From Polynucleobacter necessarius (lineage in GTDB: Bacteria > Pseudomonadota > Gammaproteobacteria > Burkholderiales > Burkholderiaceae): DNA of 64,000 bases. The DNA is taken from contig LT606947.1 in NCBI GenBank assembly GCA_900095165.1, positions 496,001-560,000 on the forward strand, written 5' to 3'. The notes under the pieces are model-generated. The model was not told the origin of the DNA and ran no database searches. It saw only the letters and a list, made by a program, of their open reading frames with translations. The position numbers and the translations under genes were made by a program. Of the stretch, positions 28,010 to 37,918 are shown one piece after another. How positions within the stretch are numbered: position 1 is the first letter of the stretch; every line of letters starts with the position of its first letter.

Positions 28010-29836
28010 CTAAAAATGAGCAGGGATGTGGCAACGTAGTGCATTGCTAAGCATAATCTCTTTTGCACTTCGAACATCTTCAATAGTCAGGTTTGCCTCA
28101 TGGGCATTCCATTTTGGATCGTTCAATATGATTGATCGCATTACCCCCGGCAGTAGACCGGCTTTGACTGGTGGTGTCAGCCAACAATCACCGGACCTAA
28201 TAAAGATGCTGCTTCTTCCGCCTTCGGTAACAAAGCCTTGTTCATTAATAAAAACAGCGTCAAAGTCGCCATGTTCTTCCGCTAATTTCCAGGCCTGGTC
28301 ATAAACATCTCTGCTGCCAATCTTATGCCTCAATAAAATATTGCCCGAGTGAAGAATGGCTTTGCTAGGTTCGGGAAGAAGGTCGCTTGCCCAAAATATC
28401 TTTACCGACTCAGGTAGTGGGTTGATCGGCGAAATTTGATAGCTAGGTTTGCCTGAGTGATCTAAATCTAAACGCAATCGATAGTCGATACCCTTGGAGA
28501 CACTTTCGCAGACACTCTCAATAGCCTTGCTTATGTCAATCATGGAGTGAGGAATGCCAAGCGCTAGCGCTGAATCAGACAAGCGCCCTAAGTGCAGCTG
28601 CAGATGTTGGGATTTACCTTGCCGAACTAAAATTGTTTCAAATAAGCCCAGCTCACTAGGGAGTTTGCTTAAGAATGCGGCCTTAATTTGGCATTCTTCT
28701 CACTCTTGAGAGGCTTCAGAATCAATCGTTATGCCAGCTCCGATGCCTAATGTAAATGGTGATGTATGTGAATCCTTATTGCGCTCGATTTCAAGCGTGC
28801 GAATAGGGGCGCTAAATGCAAAGTCGCCGCTAGGATCCATCCAGTCAAGTGCGCCGCAATAGTAGCAGCGATCCTGTGGTTCTAATTCTTGGATGATTTG
28901 CATACTACGTTTCTTTGGAGCTCCAGTTACGGAGCCACAAGGAAAGACGGCATTGAGTACATCACGCAACTCAATGCCCGGCTTTATCTCAGCCTGAACG
29001 GTTGATGTCATTTGCAATACATCACCGTACCTTGCAACCTCAAAGAGCTCTGGAGCAGTGACAGTTCCCGGTAGTGCTAATCGACTCAGATCGTTGCGCA
29101 ATAAATCGACGATCATGACATTCTCCGCTTGATTTTTAGCATCTGCTGATAAGTGCTCTGCTGAATCTTTCAATGCACTAGCAGTGCCTTTCATGGGCAT
29201 GGCTTTGAGGATATTGCCTTGTTTCTGAATAAATAATTCTGGGGATTGGGAGAGGATATAGTTCGAGTCATCCTCAATGTAGGCGCCAAATCTACCTGGC
29301 TGTCTATTTCTTAATCGTGCATACAGTGCGAGTGGGTCACCGTAGGCCTCCCCCGTAATCCGAAGGGTATGGTTAATTTGATAAGCGTCACCATTACGAA
29401 TGTATTCTTGGATGGCCTCAATATCGGCGGTGAACTGTTTTTCATCAACGGAAAAATGAAGGCTGGCAACGCCTGCAACGTGAGATTCAGGCTCAAATTT
29501 TGAAACACGACTCTGAATGAGTGTATCAACACCTTCTTTGCTTAGACTCTCATGGGATTTAAACAACCAGGCCTGTATTAATGGATGGACTGTCTTCTTG
29601 GCATCCATTCGCCGATCAATTTTATGAATGTATAGACCCAATTCATAGGCAAATGCAGCAACAACATATTCACCCCGATGCAATGCTTCATTGATATCGC
29701 GAAGACATTGATCTACGGCAGCAACCGTTTCTGAATAGCTAGGCTGAGGGTAGATGTTCCAGCTCTGAAGTGGATTTTCGTAGAGGCGGCTACTAGGCTG
29801 GGCCTGAGTGCTCTGGGCGTCATCTAGCAAGATCAT
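28010..29836 (-). pseudogene. pabBC: Fused aminodeoxychorismate synthase I / aminodeoxychorismate lyase, split by an in-frame TGA
   Basis: The N-terminal part (29836-28700, 378 residues) is a chorismate-binding PabB domain: FTADIEAIQEYIRNGDAYQINHT, PMKGTA, NVMIVDLLRNDLSRLA, and FPCGSVTGAPKKRSMQII. After a TGA at 28700-28702 the same frame continues as ECQIKAAFL ... ELGLFETILVRQGK ... HLGRLSDSALALG, then a PabC aminotransferase class IV domain ending at 28010. The whole makes 608 residues, the length of known PabBC fusions in this group. The TGA replaces a probable Trp in the interdomain linker. The synthase half could still work; the lyase half would need its own start, the first ATG being about 40 codons later. 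The pathway is p-aminobenzoate for folate. Confidence 0.86.
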
Positions 29837-29873
29837 GCTTTTGACCGTCAGGGCTCAGATAGATCTGTGAAAA

Positions 29874-30449
29874 TTACTTGAGAACAGTAGCCGATTCAAT
29901 CGTGACTGTCTTACTGGGAACATCTGACATGCGCCCCATTTTTGGTGTCGAAGCAATCATTGTGGGAATTTTACGGATTGCATCAATGGTTTGCGTGCCA
30001 GAAATTACTTTACCGAAAACCGTGTAGCCATTACCCATGGCGTTTGGATAATTCAAGCCTTCATTGTCCTTAACGTTAATAAAGAACTGAGCTGTTGCGG
30101 AATCTGGATCGGACGTGCGAGCCATTGCAATGGTGTAGACGTTATTCTTGAGTCCATTTTGGGCTTCTGAAACTACCGGGGCGTTAGTAGGTTTTTGAGC
30201 CAAGTCTTGAGTAAAGCCGCCACCCTGAATCATGAAGCCATCAATCACACGGTGAAAAATGGTCCCGTTATAAAACCCGCTATTAACGTGGTTCAAAAAG
30301 TTGGCAGTCGATTTCGGTGCTTTTACAGAATCTAGCTCAACAACAAAATTACCCATCGTTGTTTTGAATTCCACTTTAGGGCCCGCAAAGCTTGCTGCGC
30401 TAGTAAATAAACTGGCAACCATGAATAGGGAGGCAATGATTTTGCGCAT
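29874..30449 (-). CDS. ppiA: Periplasmic cyclophilin-type peptidyl-prolyl isomerase
   Basis: This secreted cyclophilin has 191 residues with a signal peptide (KIIASLFMVASLFTSAASFA, cleavage near residue 22). The cyclophilin fold follows with VELDSVKAPKSTANFLNHV, FHRVIDGFMIQGGGF (catalytic Arg), [18 protein letters not shown] and GYTVFGKVISG. It catalyses proline isomerisation in periplasmic protein folding. It is about 37 bp upstream of the pabBC start on the same strand, with no evident promoter between. It is the intact paralogue of the frameshifted cytoplasmic ppiB at 13129. Confidence 0.94.
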   Translation of the reverse strand: MRKIIASLFMVASLFTSAASFAGPKVEFKTTMGNFVVELDSVKAPKSTANFLNHVNSGFYNGTIFHRVIDGFMIQGGGFTQDLAQKPTNAPVVSEAQNGLKNNVYTIAMARTSDPDSATAQFFINVKDNEGLNYPNAMGNGYTVFGKVISGTQTIDAIRKIPTMIASTPKMGRMSDVPSKTVTIESATVLK

Positions 30450-30501
30450 TGTGAATATCCTTAAAAATCTAGTAAAAATGGGGTAAATCTTATTGTATTG
30501 C

Positions 30502-31143
30502 TCAAAGTCCAGATGGTACTTGGCCCGCGTGTCGGTAAGACGCCTCTTCGAACATCCTGGGTCTATCTAGATAATCTAAAGCCCAGTCGATGGTATCGAC
30601 TCCCCAAAACGCATGGCCATGGATCACTAGGGTTGGCGCGCCAAATGCACCATCTGCTTTTGCTTTCTCAGTATTCGCAATCAATTTTGCTTTTGTTTCA
30701 GGCGCATCTGGTTTTGGTGTATCTGCTGCCAAACCAAGGTATTGGCAGAATTCTGGCCAGGATAAATTAGGATCCTTGCCCTCAACCCAAACATATTCAA
30801 ATGCGCGTTCAACCATTTCCCATTGAGCGTCTTGCTGAGCAAGTAGACGCTGTGCTGCTACAGTCAAAAAAGGGTGGTGATCCGGAAATTGAAATGGTAA
30901 GCCTAGCTTATCAGCAAGCCATACGCAGTATTGGTAAGTGTGTGGGCGCTTTGCCTCTACTTCACCAGGCCCACGATTATCGGTGGCTCGAAAGAGGCCG
31001 CCGAGCAAGATCGGAACTGGTTGAATATGTACACGCGTATCAAGGCGATGGCGCTGCTTGACATAGAAATACGAAAAAGGGGAGATGATGTCGTAATAAA
31101 AGGTCCCGGCAATTAGGGGTGCACTCTTTAGCTCTTGAATCAT
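30502..31143 (-). CDS. 2-hydroxychromene-2-carboxylate isomerase family (DsbA/KGST fold)
   Basis: This 213-residue protein is a thioredoxin-fold enzyme of the kappa-GST/HCCA isomerase family: FYYDIISPFSYFYVKQRH at the N-terminus (Ser in place of the DsbA CXXC), PVPILLGGLFRA, and the C-terminal DGAFGAPTLVIHGHAFWGVDTIDWALDYL with its cis-Pro. HCCA isomerases need glutathione and act in naphthalene degradation; many homologues have unknown substrates, so the exact reaction is open. It overlaps rarA by 4 bp. A glutathione S-transferase gene lies nearby at 33823. Confidence 0.87.
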   Translation of the reverse strand: MIQELKSAPLIAGTFYYDIISPFSYFYVKQRHRLDTRVHIQPVPILLGGLFRATDNRGPGEVEAKRPHTYQYCVWLADKLGLPFQFPDHHPFLTVAAQRLLAQQDAQWEMVERAFEYVWVEGKDPNLSWPEFCQYLGLAADTPKPDAPETKAKLIANTEKAKADGAFGAPTLVIHGHAFWGVDTIDWALDYLDRPRMFEEASYRHAGQVPSGL

Positions 31144-32453
31144 TTCTTATTCGATTCCTCATCTAACTTACGTAAGAAGGCCATCTTCTCAGCTATCTGA
31201 CTTTCTAACCCTCGATCAACTGGCTCATACCAATGTGGCTCCGCCATTCCCTCTGGAAGATATGACTCTCCAGCAGCATAAGCATGTGGCTCATCATGAG
31301 CGTAGCGATATTCTTTGCCATGGCCTAACTCTTTCATGAGCTTGGTTGGGGCGTTTCGCAAATGATTCGGGACTGGCTTGCTTTGATCATTCGCAACATA
31401 GGCTCTAGCTGCGTTGTAGGCCTTGTAACTTGCATTACTTTTGGCGGCAATCGCTAAATACACAACTGCTTGTCCAAGCGCCAATTCACCCTCGGGCGAG
31501 CCTAGTCGCTCAAAAGTTTGTGCGGCATCATTTGCAAGTTGCATTGCTCTTGGATCGGCAAGACCAATATCTTCCCAAGCCATACGAATAATTCTGCGGG
31601 CGAGATAGCGCGGGTCTGCACCACCATCTAGCATTCGGCAAAACCAATACAGCGCTGCATCCGGATTAGAGCCACGTATCGATTTATGTAGGGCAGAAAT
31701 TTGATCATAAAAGTGATCTCCGCCCTTATCAAAACGGCGGGCCTGAGTAGCTAAAGCGTTCTCAATGAACTTTTGATCAACATTTATGATCTTGGAGTTT
31801 GGGTTGGTAACTGCATTACGCACTTGTTCAACTAAATTGAGCAGTCGCCTAGCATCACCATCTGCATGGGAAATTAAGCTATCAATTGCATCAGCCTCGA
31901 AATCAATATCCGGCATTGCATACTCGCGTGCACGATCAAATAATTTCTTTAGCTCTGAAGGGCTCAAGGATTTGAGGATATAGACTTGTGCGCGCGAGAG
32001 TAGGGCTGAGTTCACCTCAAACGAGGGATTCTCGGTCGTTGCGCCTATAAATGTGAATAAGCCAGACTCAACATGCGGTAATAGAGCATCTTGTTGACTT
32101 TTATTAAAGCGATGAATCTCATCGACAAACAAAATAGTTTGTCTTCCATATTGAGACATGCTTTGTTGCGCTTGTTCAATAGCCTCTCGAATTTCTTTTA
32201 CGCCCGCAAGTACAGCCGATATCGCGATGAACTCGCGATCAAAAGCTTTTGCAGAGAGTCTTGCTAGGGTGGTCTTGCCAACACCTGGTGGACCCCACAG
32301 AATCATTGAATGAGGCTTGCCTGAGGCAAAGGCTAAGTTGAGCGGCTTGCCCGCGGCAAGTAGATGCGTCTGCCCAATGACTTCTTCAATCGTTTTTGGG
32401 CGCAAGGCCTCGGCCAATGGAGGCGGAGGCGCTTGATCAAATAAATTGCCCAT
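31140..32453 (-). CDS. rarA: Replication-associated recombination protein A (AAA+ ATPase)
   Basis: RarA (MgsA) is a AAA+ clamp-loader-like ATPase acting at stalled forks. The 437-residue protein starts [19 protein letters not shown] (a TTG eight codons earlier is possible), with Walker [10 protein letters not shown] at residues 54-62, Walker [15 protein letters not shown], sensor 1 [20 protein letters not shown], and the C-terminal tetramerisation region ([27 protein letters not shown]). All parts are intact. It lies between the HCCA-isomerase-like gene and a small membrane protein gene. Confidence 0.96.
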   Translation of the reverse strand: MGNLFDQAPPPPLAEALRPKTIEEVIGQTHLLAAGKPLNLAFASGKPHSMILWGPPGVGKTTLARLSAKAFDREFIAISAVLAGVKEIREAIEQAQQSMSQYGRQTILFVDEIHRFNKSQQDALLPHVESGLFTFIGATTENPSFEVNSALLSRAQVYILKSLSPSELKKLFDRAREYAMPDIDFEADAIDSLISHADGDARRLLNLVEQVRNAVTNPNSKIINVDQKFIENALATQARRFDKGGDHFYDQISALHKSIRGSNPDAALYWFCRMLDGGADPRYLARRIIRMAWEDIGLADPRAMQLANDAAQTFERLGSPEGELALGQAVVYLAIAAKSNASYKAYNAARAYVANDQSKPVPNHLRNAPTKLMKELGHGKEYRYAHDEPHAYAAGESYLPEGMAEPHWYEPVDRGLESQIAEKMAFLRKLDEESNKK

Positions 32454-32501
32454 TGCTTCTGATTTAATTCTGTACAAACAAAATTACAAGAGCCGCCCAA
32501 A

Positions 32502-32924
32502 TTAAGCAGCCGGCAGAAACCAATGTGAGTCGATTGCGCAAGCTTCTTCACTAGAGAAATAGTATTGGTAGGTTTCTTTATCAATATTGCGCTGGATAAC
32601 TAAAGCGGATGCCAGGATTACCAACCCAACTGGAATATAAATGTGTAGCGCAACCCAGGCTACTAATGCTGGTATCACACCCCAAATCCAGGCGTTTCGA
32701 TCTTTCCAGCGATCACCCGTGGGCGCTTTACCCAGTGTGTGCAAATTAGCACCCCAATGCAATGCTCCCATGAAAGCAGTAATCACAGCGCCATAACCAG
32801 CCAAGGATTCTGCACTTAAATAATTGAGTGGGGTTGGCGCCAACTGCACCATTAAGAGGAGACCCACAAATGGGATTAGGCCAGCGTAGGCTAATTTACG
32901 AACTATGGGTGGTAATGGGTTCAC
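32502..32924 (-). CDS. DUF3429-type small membrane protein
   Basis: This 140-residue protein has four to five hydrophobic segments, beginning with LAYAGLIPFVGLLLMVQLAP and including YGAVITAFMGALHWG, a motif I associate with DUF3429 membrane proteins. VALHIYIPVGLVILASALVI forms another membrane span. The ending WFLP and the internal ALHWGANL are family-like. The function is unknown. The gene is just upstream of rarA and downstream of the hydroxyacyl-CoA dehydrogenase gene on the same strand. Confidence 0.75.
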   Translation of the reverse strand: MNPLPPIVRKLAYAGLIPFVGLLLMVQLAPTPLNYLSAESLAGYGAVITAFMGALHWGANLHTLGKAPTGDRWKDRNAWIWGVIPALVAWVALHIYIPVGLVILASALVIQRNIDKETYQYYFSSEEACAIDSHWFLPAA

Positions 32925-32966
32925 AAAAACTTCTTTAGTTAAATTGATTGATATTGAGTTGAATAA

Positions 32967-33821
32967 TTACTGATCATAGGTATAGACGCCCCGCCCAGTC
33001 TTGCGACCAAGGTATCCAGCAGCGACCATCTCGCGCAACAGTGGGCAAGGTCGATACTTAGAGTCGCCGAAATTCTCAAAATAGACTTCCATCACCGCAA
33101 GGCAGGTATCTAGGCCAATTAAGTCAGCCAGGGCAAGAGGGCCAATCGGTTGATTGCAGCCTAACTTCATACCGGCATCAATATCCTCAGGGCTGGCGAG
33201 ACCTTCGTGAAGAACGAAGAAGGCTTCATTAATCATCGGCAACAAAATGCGATTCACAACAAATCCAGGAGAGTTTTTAACGGTGATCGGTTCTTTGCCA
33301 ATACGCTTAGCCATTTCAATGATAGCTGCGTGTATTGCATCAGAGGTTTGCAAGCCGCGAATCACTTCAACCAATGCCATCATTGGTGGCGGATTAAAAA
33401 AGTGCATGCCAATAAAGCGGCTTGGATTTGAATCCAAGGCGGCAAGCTTAGTAATGGAGAGTGAGGAGGTGTTCGTGGCAATAATGGTTTCTTTGCTAAC
33501 GATTTCATCAACTTGTTTCAAAATCTTTTCTTTAACAGCTTGATTTTCGGTAGCAGCTTCAATCACTAATTGAAGACCCTTGAAGTCTGCATATGAAGTA
33601 CTGGCTTTGATACGCTTTAATGCCGCATCCTTTCCTTCGGCCGCGAGGGTTTCCTTTTTAACAAGGCGATCCAAACTCTTGCTAATTTGATTCAAGCCAC
33701 GCTCAACTGCTGCATCACTGATATCGACCATCACAACATCTAGCCCAGCAACTGCGCATACTTGCGCGATACCGTTGCCCATCGTACCTGCACCAATAAC
33801 TCCGACCGATTGAATCTTCAT
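32967..33821 (-). CDS. 3-hydroxybutyryl-CoA dehydrogenase family
   Basis: This 284-residue NAD(P)-dependent dehydrogenase oxidises 3-hydroxyacyl-CoA or reduces acetoacetyl-CoA. The N-terminal Rossmann motif GVIGAGTMGNGIAQ and the family signature HFFNPPPMMALVEVIRGLQT (catalytic His) are clear. The C-terminal domain shows VKNSPGFVVNRILLPMINEA and GCNQPIGPLALADLIGLD. I chose ATG 33821 because KIQSVGVIGAG is the typical beginning; the frame extends 20 codons upstream. It may serve PHB or fatty-acid metabolism; hbd, paaH and mmgB are alternative names. A GST gene overlaps its longest form. Confidence 0.92.
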   Translation of the reverse strand: MKIQSVGVIGAGTMGNGIAQVCAVAGLDVVMVDISDAAVERGLNQISKSLDRLVKKETLAAEGKDAALKRIKASTSYADFKGLQLVIEAATENQAVKEKILKQVDEIVSKETIIATNTSSLSITKLAALDSNPSRFIGMHFFNPPPMMALVEVIRGLQTSDAIHAAIIEMAKRIGKEPITVKNSPGFVVNRILLPMINEAFFVLHEGLASPEDIDAGMKLGCNQPIGPLALADLIGLDTCLAVMEVYFENFGDSKYRPCPLLREMVAAGYLGRKTGRGVYTYDQ

Positions 33822-33822
33822 G

Positions 33823-34557
33823 CTATTTCCTTTTTTGATACTGTGATGAACCAAATAATTGCTCTCTTGCTTTGTCATCATGCAAGGGCTTGCGTAATGC
33901 CGTTAATACCTCAACGCCACGCTTAACAGCAGAGCGCTCACCAGTCATTTCAAACCAACGCTTGAAATTGGGATACTCGTTGATATCGATGCCTTGATTC
34001 TTCCAATTACGCGTCCATGGGAATATCGCGATATCGGCTATGGAGTAACTCCTTCCAGCAATATGGAGATTATCTTTCAGTTGATGATCGATCACCCCAT
34101 ATAGGCGCTTGGCTTCATTAGTGTAGCGATTGATTGCGTACTCAATTTTTTCCGGTGCGTAGATCCGAAAGTGGTGGTTTTGATCTAAAAGTGGGCCCAA
34201 ACCTCCCATTTGGAACATAAGCCATTGCAAGACCTCGTATTTAGCTCGAGTAGATTTGGGCAAAAATTTCCCTGTTTTGGTTGCTAGATAGAGCAGGATT
34301 GCCCCAGACTCAAAGAGATGGATCGGTTTGCCATCTGGGCCATCCGGATCTGTAATTGCTGGAATCTTATTATTTGGGCTAATTGCCAAGAAGTCAGGCT
34401 TGAACTGGTCGCCAGCACTAATATCAATCGGATTGGCAATCCAATCTTTGCCTAATTTATAGCCACATTCCTCGAGCATGATGTGCACCTTGTGCCCATT
34501 TGGCGTAGGCCAGCTATAAACATCAATGACATTATTTTTAGATTTACCTAGTGCCAT
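33823..34557 (-). CDS. Glutathione S-transferase family (YghU/GstB-like)
   Basis: This 244-residue protein has a GST N-terminal thioredoxin fold (VYSWPTPNGHKVHIMLEECG, ISPNNKIPAI and the glutathione-binding ESGAILLYLA) and an all-helical C-terminal domain (YSIADIAIFPWTRNWKNQGID). PNGHKV with Asn fits nu-class or YfcG-like enzymes with disulfide-bond oxidoreductase activity, but substrate is not predictable. It overlaps the aminotransferase stop by 14 bp and starts the run GST-dehydrogenase. Confidence 0.88.
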   Translation of the reverse strand: MALGKSKNNVIDVYSWPTPNGHKVHIMLEECGYKLGKDWIANPIDISAGDQFKPDFLAISPNNKIPAITDPDGPDGKPIHLFESGAILLYLATKTGKFLPKSTRAKYEVLQWLMFQMGGLGPLLDQNHHFRIYAPEKIEYAINRYTNEAKRLYGVIDHQLKDNLHIAGRSYSIADIAIFPWTRNWKNQGIDINEYPNFKRWFEMTGERSAVKRGVEVLTALRKPLHDDKAREQLFGSSQYQKRK

Positions 34558-35773
34558 TATCTTTCCTCAATTGCAGGGTTTGTAAACGCTCTAATGCTGC
34601 AGAAAGCGTTTTTTCTTCTTTAGCAAAACAAAAACGGATCACGCCTGACTCGACAGGCTTGGCATAAAAAGCAGAAACGGGAATAGCAGTTACGCCAACC
34701 TCGGTAGTCAGCCAGGAGCAAAAATCTGCTTCGTTCATCTGGGCTTGAGGGACGTTGAGCTTGGTGTAATTGACGCACTGAAAATAGGTTGCCGACGCTG
34801 GCAATAATTTGAAGTCAGTTTGCTCCAGTCCCTTGCTGAAGTAATCCCGCTTAGCTTGGTAAAAAGATGGCAAGCCTAAGTAATGATCTGCATTTTTGAG
34901 GTATTCCGCCAAACCATATTGCATTGGTGTGTTGACTGCAAATACATTGAACTGATGCACCTTGCGAAATTCTTTCATCATTGCTGCTGGTGCAGCTACA
35001 TAACCTACCTTCCAGCCAGTCACGTGATAAGTTTTACCAAAGCTTGATACAACGAAACTTCGCGCCGCTAATTCAGGCTGGCTCGCAATACTGATATGGT
35101 TAAATCCATCAAACACCATGTGCTCATAGACTTCGTCACTCAAAATTAGCGCATTTGTACTTCTAACTAAACTAGCTAAGTGATCAAGATCAGATTTCTG
35201 CCACACCATACCGGTTGGATTGTGTGGCGTGTTGATGATGACGAGTCGCGTTTTTGGATTGATTGCTTTTGCAAGCTCATCCCAAAGAATCGAATATGAC
35301 TTCACGCTTCCTTGATCATCGTAATTAGCAGTCAAAGATACGGCGATAGTTTTTCCACCAGCCAATTCAATTGATGGGCGATAGCTATCGTAGGCCGGCT
35401 CAATAATGACAATTTCATCGCCTAGACTGACGCAGGACAAAATCGCGGTGAAGATTGCTTGTGTGCCACCAGCAGTGATGGTGATATCTATGTCAGGATC
35501 GTAGTCATAACCATAGAGAGTGGAAATCTTTTGGGAAATACCTTGTCGTAACTCTGCAACCCCGATCATCGGCGGGTATTGATTGTGATCGGCCAGCATT
35601 GCTTCATTGACTTTGGATATGAGGCCTCGATCGCACGAAAAGTCTGGAAAGCCTTGGCCTAAGTTGATAGCTTTGTGATTTGCAGCAAGGGTGGACATCA
35701 CCGTAAATACCGTTGTCCCTACCTCGGGTAGGCGACTGTGGAAGGCGGGGGTGTAGGGTGGGTTTTGGTCCAT
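34544..35773 (-). CDS. PLP-dependent aminotransferase class I (methionine aminotransferase-like)
   Basis: The 409-residue protein is a fold-type I aminotransferase. It has INLGQGFPDFSCDRGL at the N-terminus, ITAGGTQAIFTAILSCVSLGDEIVI, PHNPTGMVW, ILSDEVYEHMVFDG, and the Schiff-base Lys in SSFGKTYHVTGWKVGYVAAP. GQGFPDF and the SFGKTYHVTGWK motif match YbdL/kynurenine-type methionine aminotransferases. The substrate assignment is moderate. The gene is divergent from yaaA, with 68 bp between them. Confidence 0.9.
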   Translation of the reverse strand: MDQNPPYTPAFHSRLPEVGTTVFTVMSTLAANHKAINLGQGFPDFSCDRGLISKVNEAMLADHNQYPPMIGVAELRQGISQKISTLYGYDYDPDIDITITAGGTQAIFTAILSCVSLGDEIVIIEPAYDSYRPSIELAGGKTIAVSLTANYDDQGSVKSYSILWDELAKAINPKTRLVIINTPHNPTGMVWQKSDLDHLASLVRSTNALILSDEVYEHMVFDGFNHISIASQPELAARSFVVSSFGKTYHVTGWKVGYVAAPAAMMKEFRKVHQFNVFAVNTPMQYGLAEYLKNADHYLGLPSFYQAKRDYFSKGLEQTDFKLLPASATYFQCVNYTKLNVPQAQMNEADFCSWLTTEVGVTAIPVSAFYAKPVESGVIRFCFAKEEKTLSAALERLQTLQLRKDNGTR

Positions 35774-35841
35774 GCAGGCGGTTCAGGGCAAATAAAGTAG
35801 GTAATCGCTAGAATGGTAGAAATTCATATTCAAATTGTGCC

Positions 35842-36618
35842 ATGCTGATCGTACTTTCACCCGCTAAATCCCTAGATTACAAAACCACTGCCAAGGTCAA
35901 AGCCCCGACTTTGCCAGAGTTTATTTCGGAATCGGCAAAGCTGATAGCTCAGCTAAAGAAGCTTTCACCACAAGAGGTCGCCAATCTCATGGGTTTATCA
36001 GACCAGTTAGCCGCTCTGAATGTAGGTCGCTATCGCGACTGGTCCAAGAAATTTACCGATGAAAATAGTAAGGCGGCTATTTACGCCTTTAATGGCGATG
36101 TCTATGATGGATTTGATGTGAAGACCCTTAATACCAAGGCCGTTGATTTTGCGCAGGACCATATTCGCATTCTTTCAGGCTTGTATGGCGCTTTGCGCCC
36201 CTTGGATTTAATGCAGCCATACCGCTTGGAGATGGGAACATCGCTTAAGAACGCCCGCGGAAAAGACTTGTATGCATTTTGGGGCGAGCGTGTGACTGAT
36301 TCGCTGAAGAAGGTACTTGAGAAGCAAAAGAAGCCCGTGCTCCTCAATTTAGCCTCTGAGGAATATTTCAAGGTATTGCAGGCAAAGAACTTGGATTGCC
36401 CAGTGATATCTCCTGTATTCCAGGATGACAAGGACGGGAAATACAAAATTATTTCTTTTTATGCCAAGCAGGCTAGGGGTTTAATGGCACGCTACGTTGT
36501 TGAAAATCGCATTACTGATCCTCCGGATTTGAAGGGCTTTAATTTGGATGGCTACAAATATGTTGCTTCTGAATCAAAACCAGAAAAACCACTATTTAGA
36601 CGTTCTGAAAGAAAGTAG
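35842..36618 (+). CDS. yaaA: Peroxide stress protein YaaA
   Basis: YaaA binds DNA and limits free iron during peroxide stress in E. coli. The 258-residue protein starts [13 protein letters not shown] and contains [22 protein letters not shown] and [11 protein letters not shown], the family signatures. [14 protein letters not shown] near the C-terminus is also typical. It is full length. A DUF2863 gene follows after 11 bp and is probably cotranscribed; a terminator closes the pair at 37874. Confidence 0.95.
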   Translation: MLIVLSPAKSLDYKTTAKVKAPTLPEFISESAKLIAQLKKLSPQEVANLMGLSDQLAALNVGRYRDWSKKFTDENSKAAIYAFNGDVYDGFDVKTLNTKAVDFAQDHIRILSGLYGALRPLDLMQPYRLEMGTSLKNARGKDLYAFWGERVTDSLKKVLEKQKKPVLLNLASEEYFKVLQAKNLDCPVISPVFQDDKDGKYKIISFYAKQARGLMARYVVENRITDPPDLKGFNLDGYKYVASESKPEKPLFRRSERK

Positions 36619-36629
36619 GAGAGTGCACC

Positions 36630-37841
36630 ATGGCTGTTCACCGCACTAAATCCTCGCAACGCGCTTCACCAGATGTAGAGCGCTTAGTGGCTGATGCCAT
36701 CTCTTTGGCTGCCTCGGGTAGTCAAATAGAAGATCGTTTTTGGGAAGAGCGCTTAAATGTTCGTTTAATGCGCCTACTAAAAAGTCAAAATCAAAATGTG
36801 ATTGATGTCGCACTAGATCAAACCTTCCGAATTAATACCGTAGCCTTCGAGGTGCTTGCCGATTCTGCTGAGACGCTTGCTGAATCACTTACTATGGAGC
36901 ACGAGGGTCAAAGTTGGGACGTGTTGTTATTGGCTTTGCCAATTGTTGCCCACACACGCTATCAAATTCCCTCGGGCGCACTTCCAGTCAATATCGTTGA
37001 ATCTACTGCCGCAGCATTACACAGCTCTATCACCTCCACGGATGCGCGTTTAGCAATTGTTCCTTGGCTTTATAGCATCGATCAAATGCCACACTCACAT
37101 TGCCAAACTCGCTTGTTGACTGAGGCGCTGGCCACAGCCGCCATATCTTCAAGCGAAGTGAAGTTGGAGTTGCGTGAGATGTCAGAGACGATTGCTGTAT
37201 TGGCGGATCCACGTTTCATCATTGCGGCTGTTGCCGCACCTTCAGGAACCCCGCTTTTCCGTTGGCAGGCTGAACCACCTACGCGACAAGAGCGGGGCGT
37301 CAGTCTGATTGGTTGGCAAAACACGATGCAAGAGCCAATTGCTTCGCTCTTACCGGGTTGTGAGTTTGCGCTCTTATTGCCAGAAGCCTACTTCATAAAC
37401 TGCCGCTTGGCAGATAAACAAGTACGCCCCTTGAGCATTCGCGCTGGTGTCAATTTCCTTGAAAGCACACTTGGAGTTTTACCTGCAGGATTATCTTGTG
37501 TGGTGGGCGCATTTGGTGAGGAGCAGGCGGATGAGTACCGCATTTCATTTAGTTTGAAAGGCTCGTCCGAAGTGGTTTATGGTGTAATCTGGCCGCTCTA
37601 CGATCGCGAGAGCGTTGCCAACGATGCTCTGAATGATCTATCTGATGATGAGAGTCCTATGAAGCGGATTGCAGATGCGCTGCATGATGCTGGTGTTGAA
37701 GATGTCTTTCGTCATGCAATGCTGTTTGATCCGGAGCTTTGCGACGATTGCGGAGCACCGCTCTTTCCTGATCGATCGGGAGATGCTGTTCATGCTGAAT
37801 TGCCGGATGATGCCCCTACGCAGCAGCCTTTATTTCACTAG
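36630..37841 (+). CDS. DUF2863 family protein
   Basis: This 403-residue soluble protein has no known function. It lacks a signal peptide or membrane segments. Visible elements are SPDVERLVADAISLAASGSQIEDRFWE at the start, long helical stretches, and near the C-terminus a CxxCGAPLFP zinc-finger-like pair in LCDDCGAPLFPDRSGDAVH. Homologues known to me are restricted to Burkholderiales and annotated DUF2863, usually next to yaaA. Its position suggests an operon with yaaA and perhaps a stress-related role, but this is only context. Confidence 0.8.
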   Translation: MAVHRTKSSQRASPDVERLVADAISLAASGSQIEDRFWEERLNVRLMRLLKSQNQNVIDVALDQTFRINTVAFEVLADSAETLAESLTMEHEGQSWDVLLLALPIVAHTRYQIPSGALPVNIVESTAAALHSSITSTDARLAIVPWLYSIDQMPHSHCQTRLLTEALATAAISSSEVKLELREMSETIAVLADPRFIIAAVAAPSGTPLFRWQAEPPTRQERGVSLIGWQNTMQEPIASLLPGCEFALLLPEAYFINCRLADKQVRPLSIRAGVNFLESTLGVLPAGLSCVVGAFGEEQADEYRISFSLKGSSEVVYGVIWPLYDRESVANDALNDLSDDESPMKRIADALHDAGVEDVFRHAMLFDPELCDDCGAPLFPDRSGDAVHAELPDDAPTQQPLFH

Positions 37842-37873
37842 ACAGAATTCATTTATCTGCAAAAGATGTCAAT

Positions 37874-37902
37874 AAAAAAGCCGAGAAATTCTCGGCTTTT
37901 TT
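37874..37902 (+). terminator. Rho-independent terminator after the yaaA-DUF2863 operon
   Basis: AAAAAAGCCGAG, loop AAATT, CTCGGCTTTTTT: a 12-bp stem including A/T ends and a T-run. It lies between convergent genes and can serve both strands. Confidence 0.92.
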
Positions 37903-37918
37903 ATTGATGCAAATGACT

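Noticed and set aside
9285..29836. TGA reassigned to Trp, suggested by TGA at Trp-like positions in slyD and pabBC
   Set aside because: TGA is the natural stop of dapA, sdhB, folC, the phasin and the antitoxin, and normal Trp residues are coded TGG throughout. Two nonsense mutations are simpler.
30801..31061. Plus-strand open frames opposite the HCCA-isomerase-like gene
   Set aside because: They have no start context or family similarity and are shadows of the minus-strand gene.
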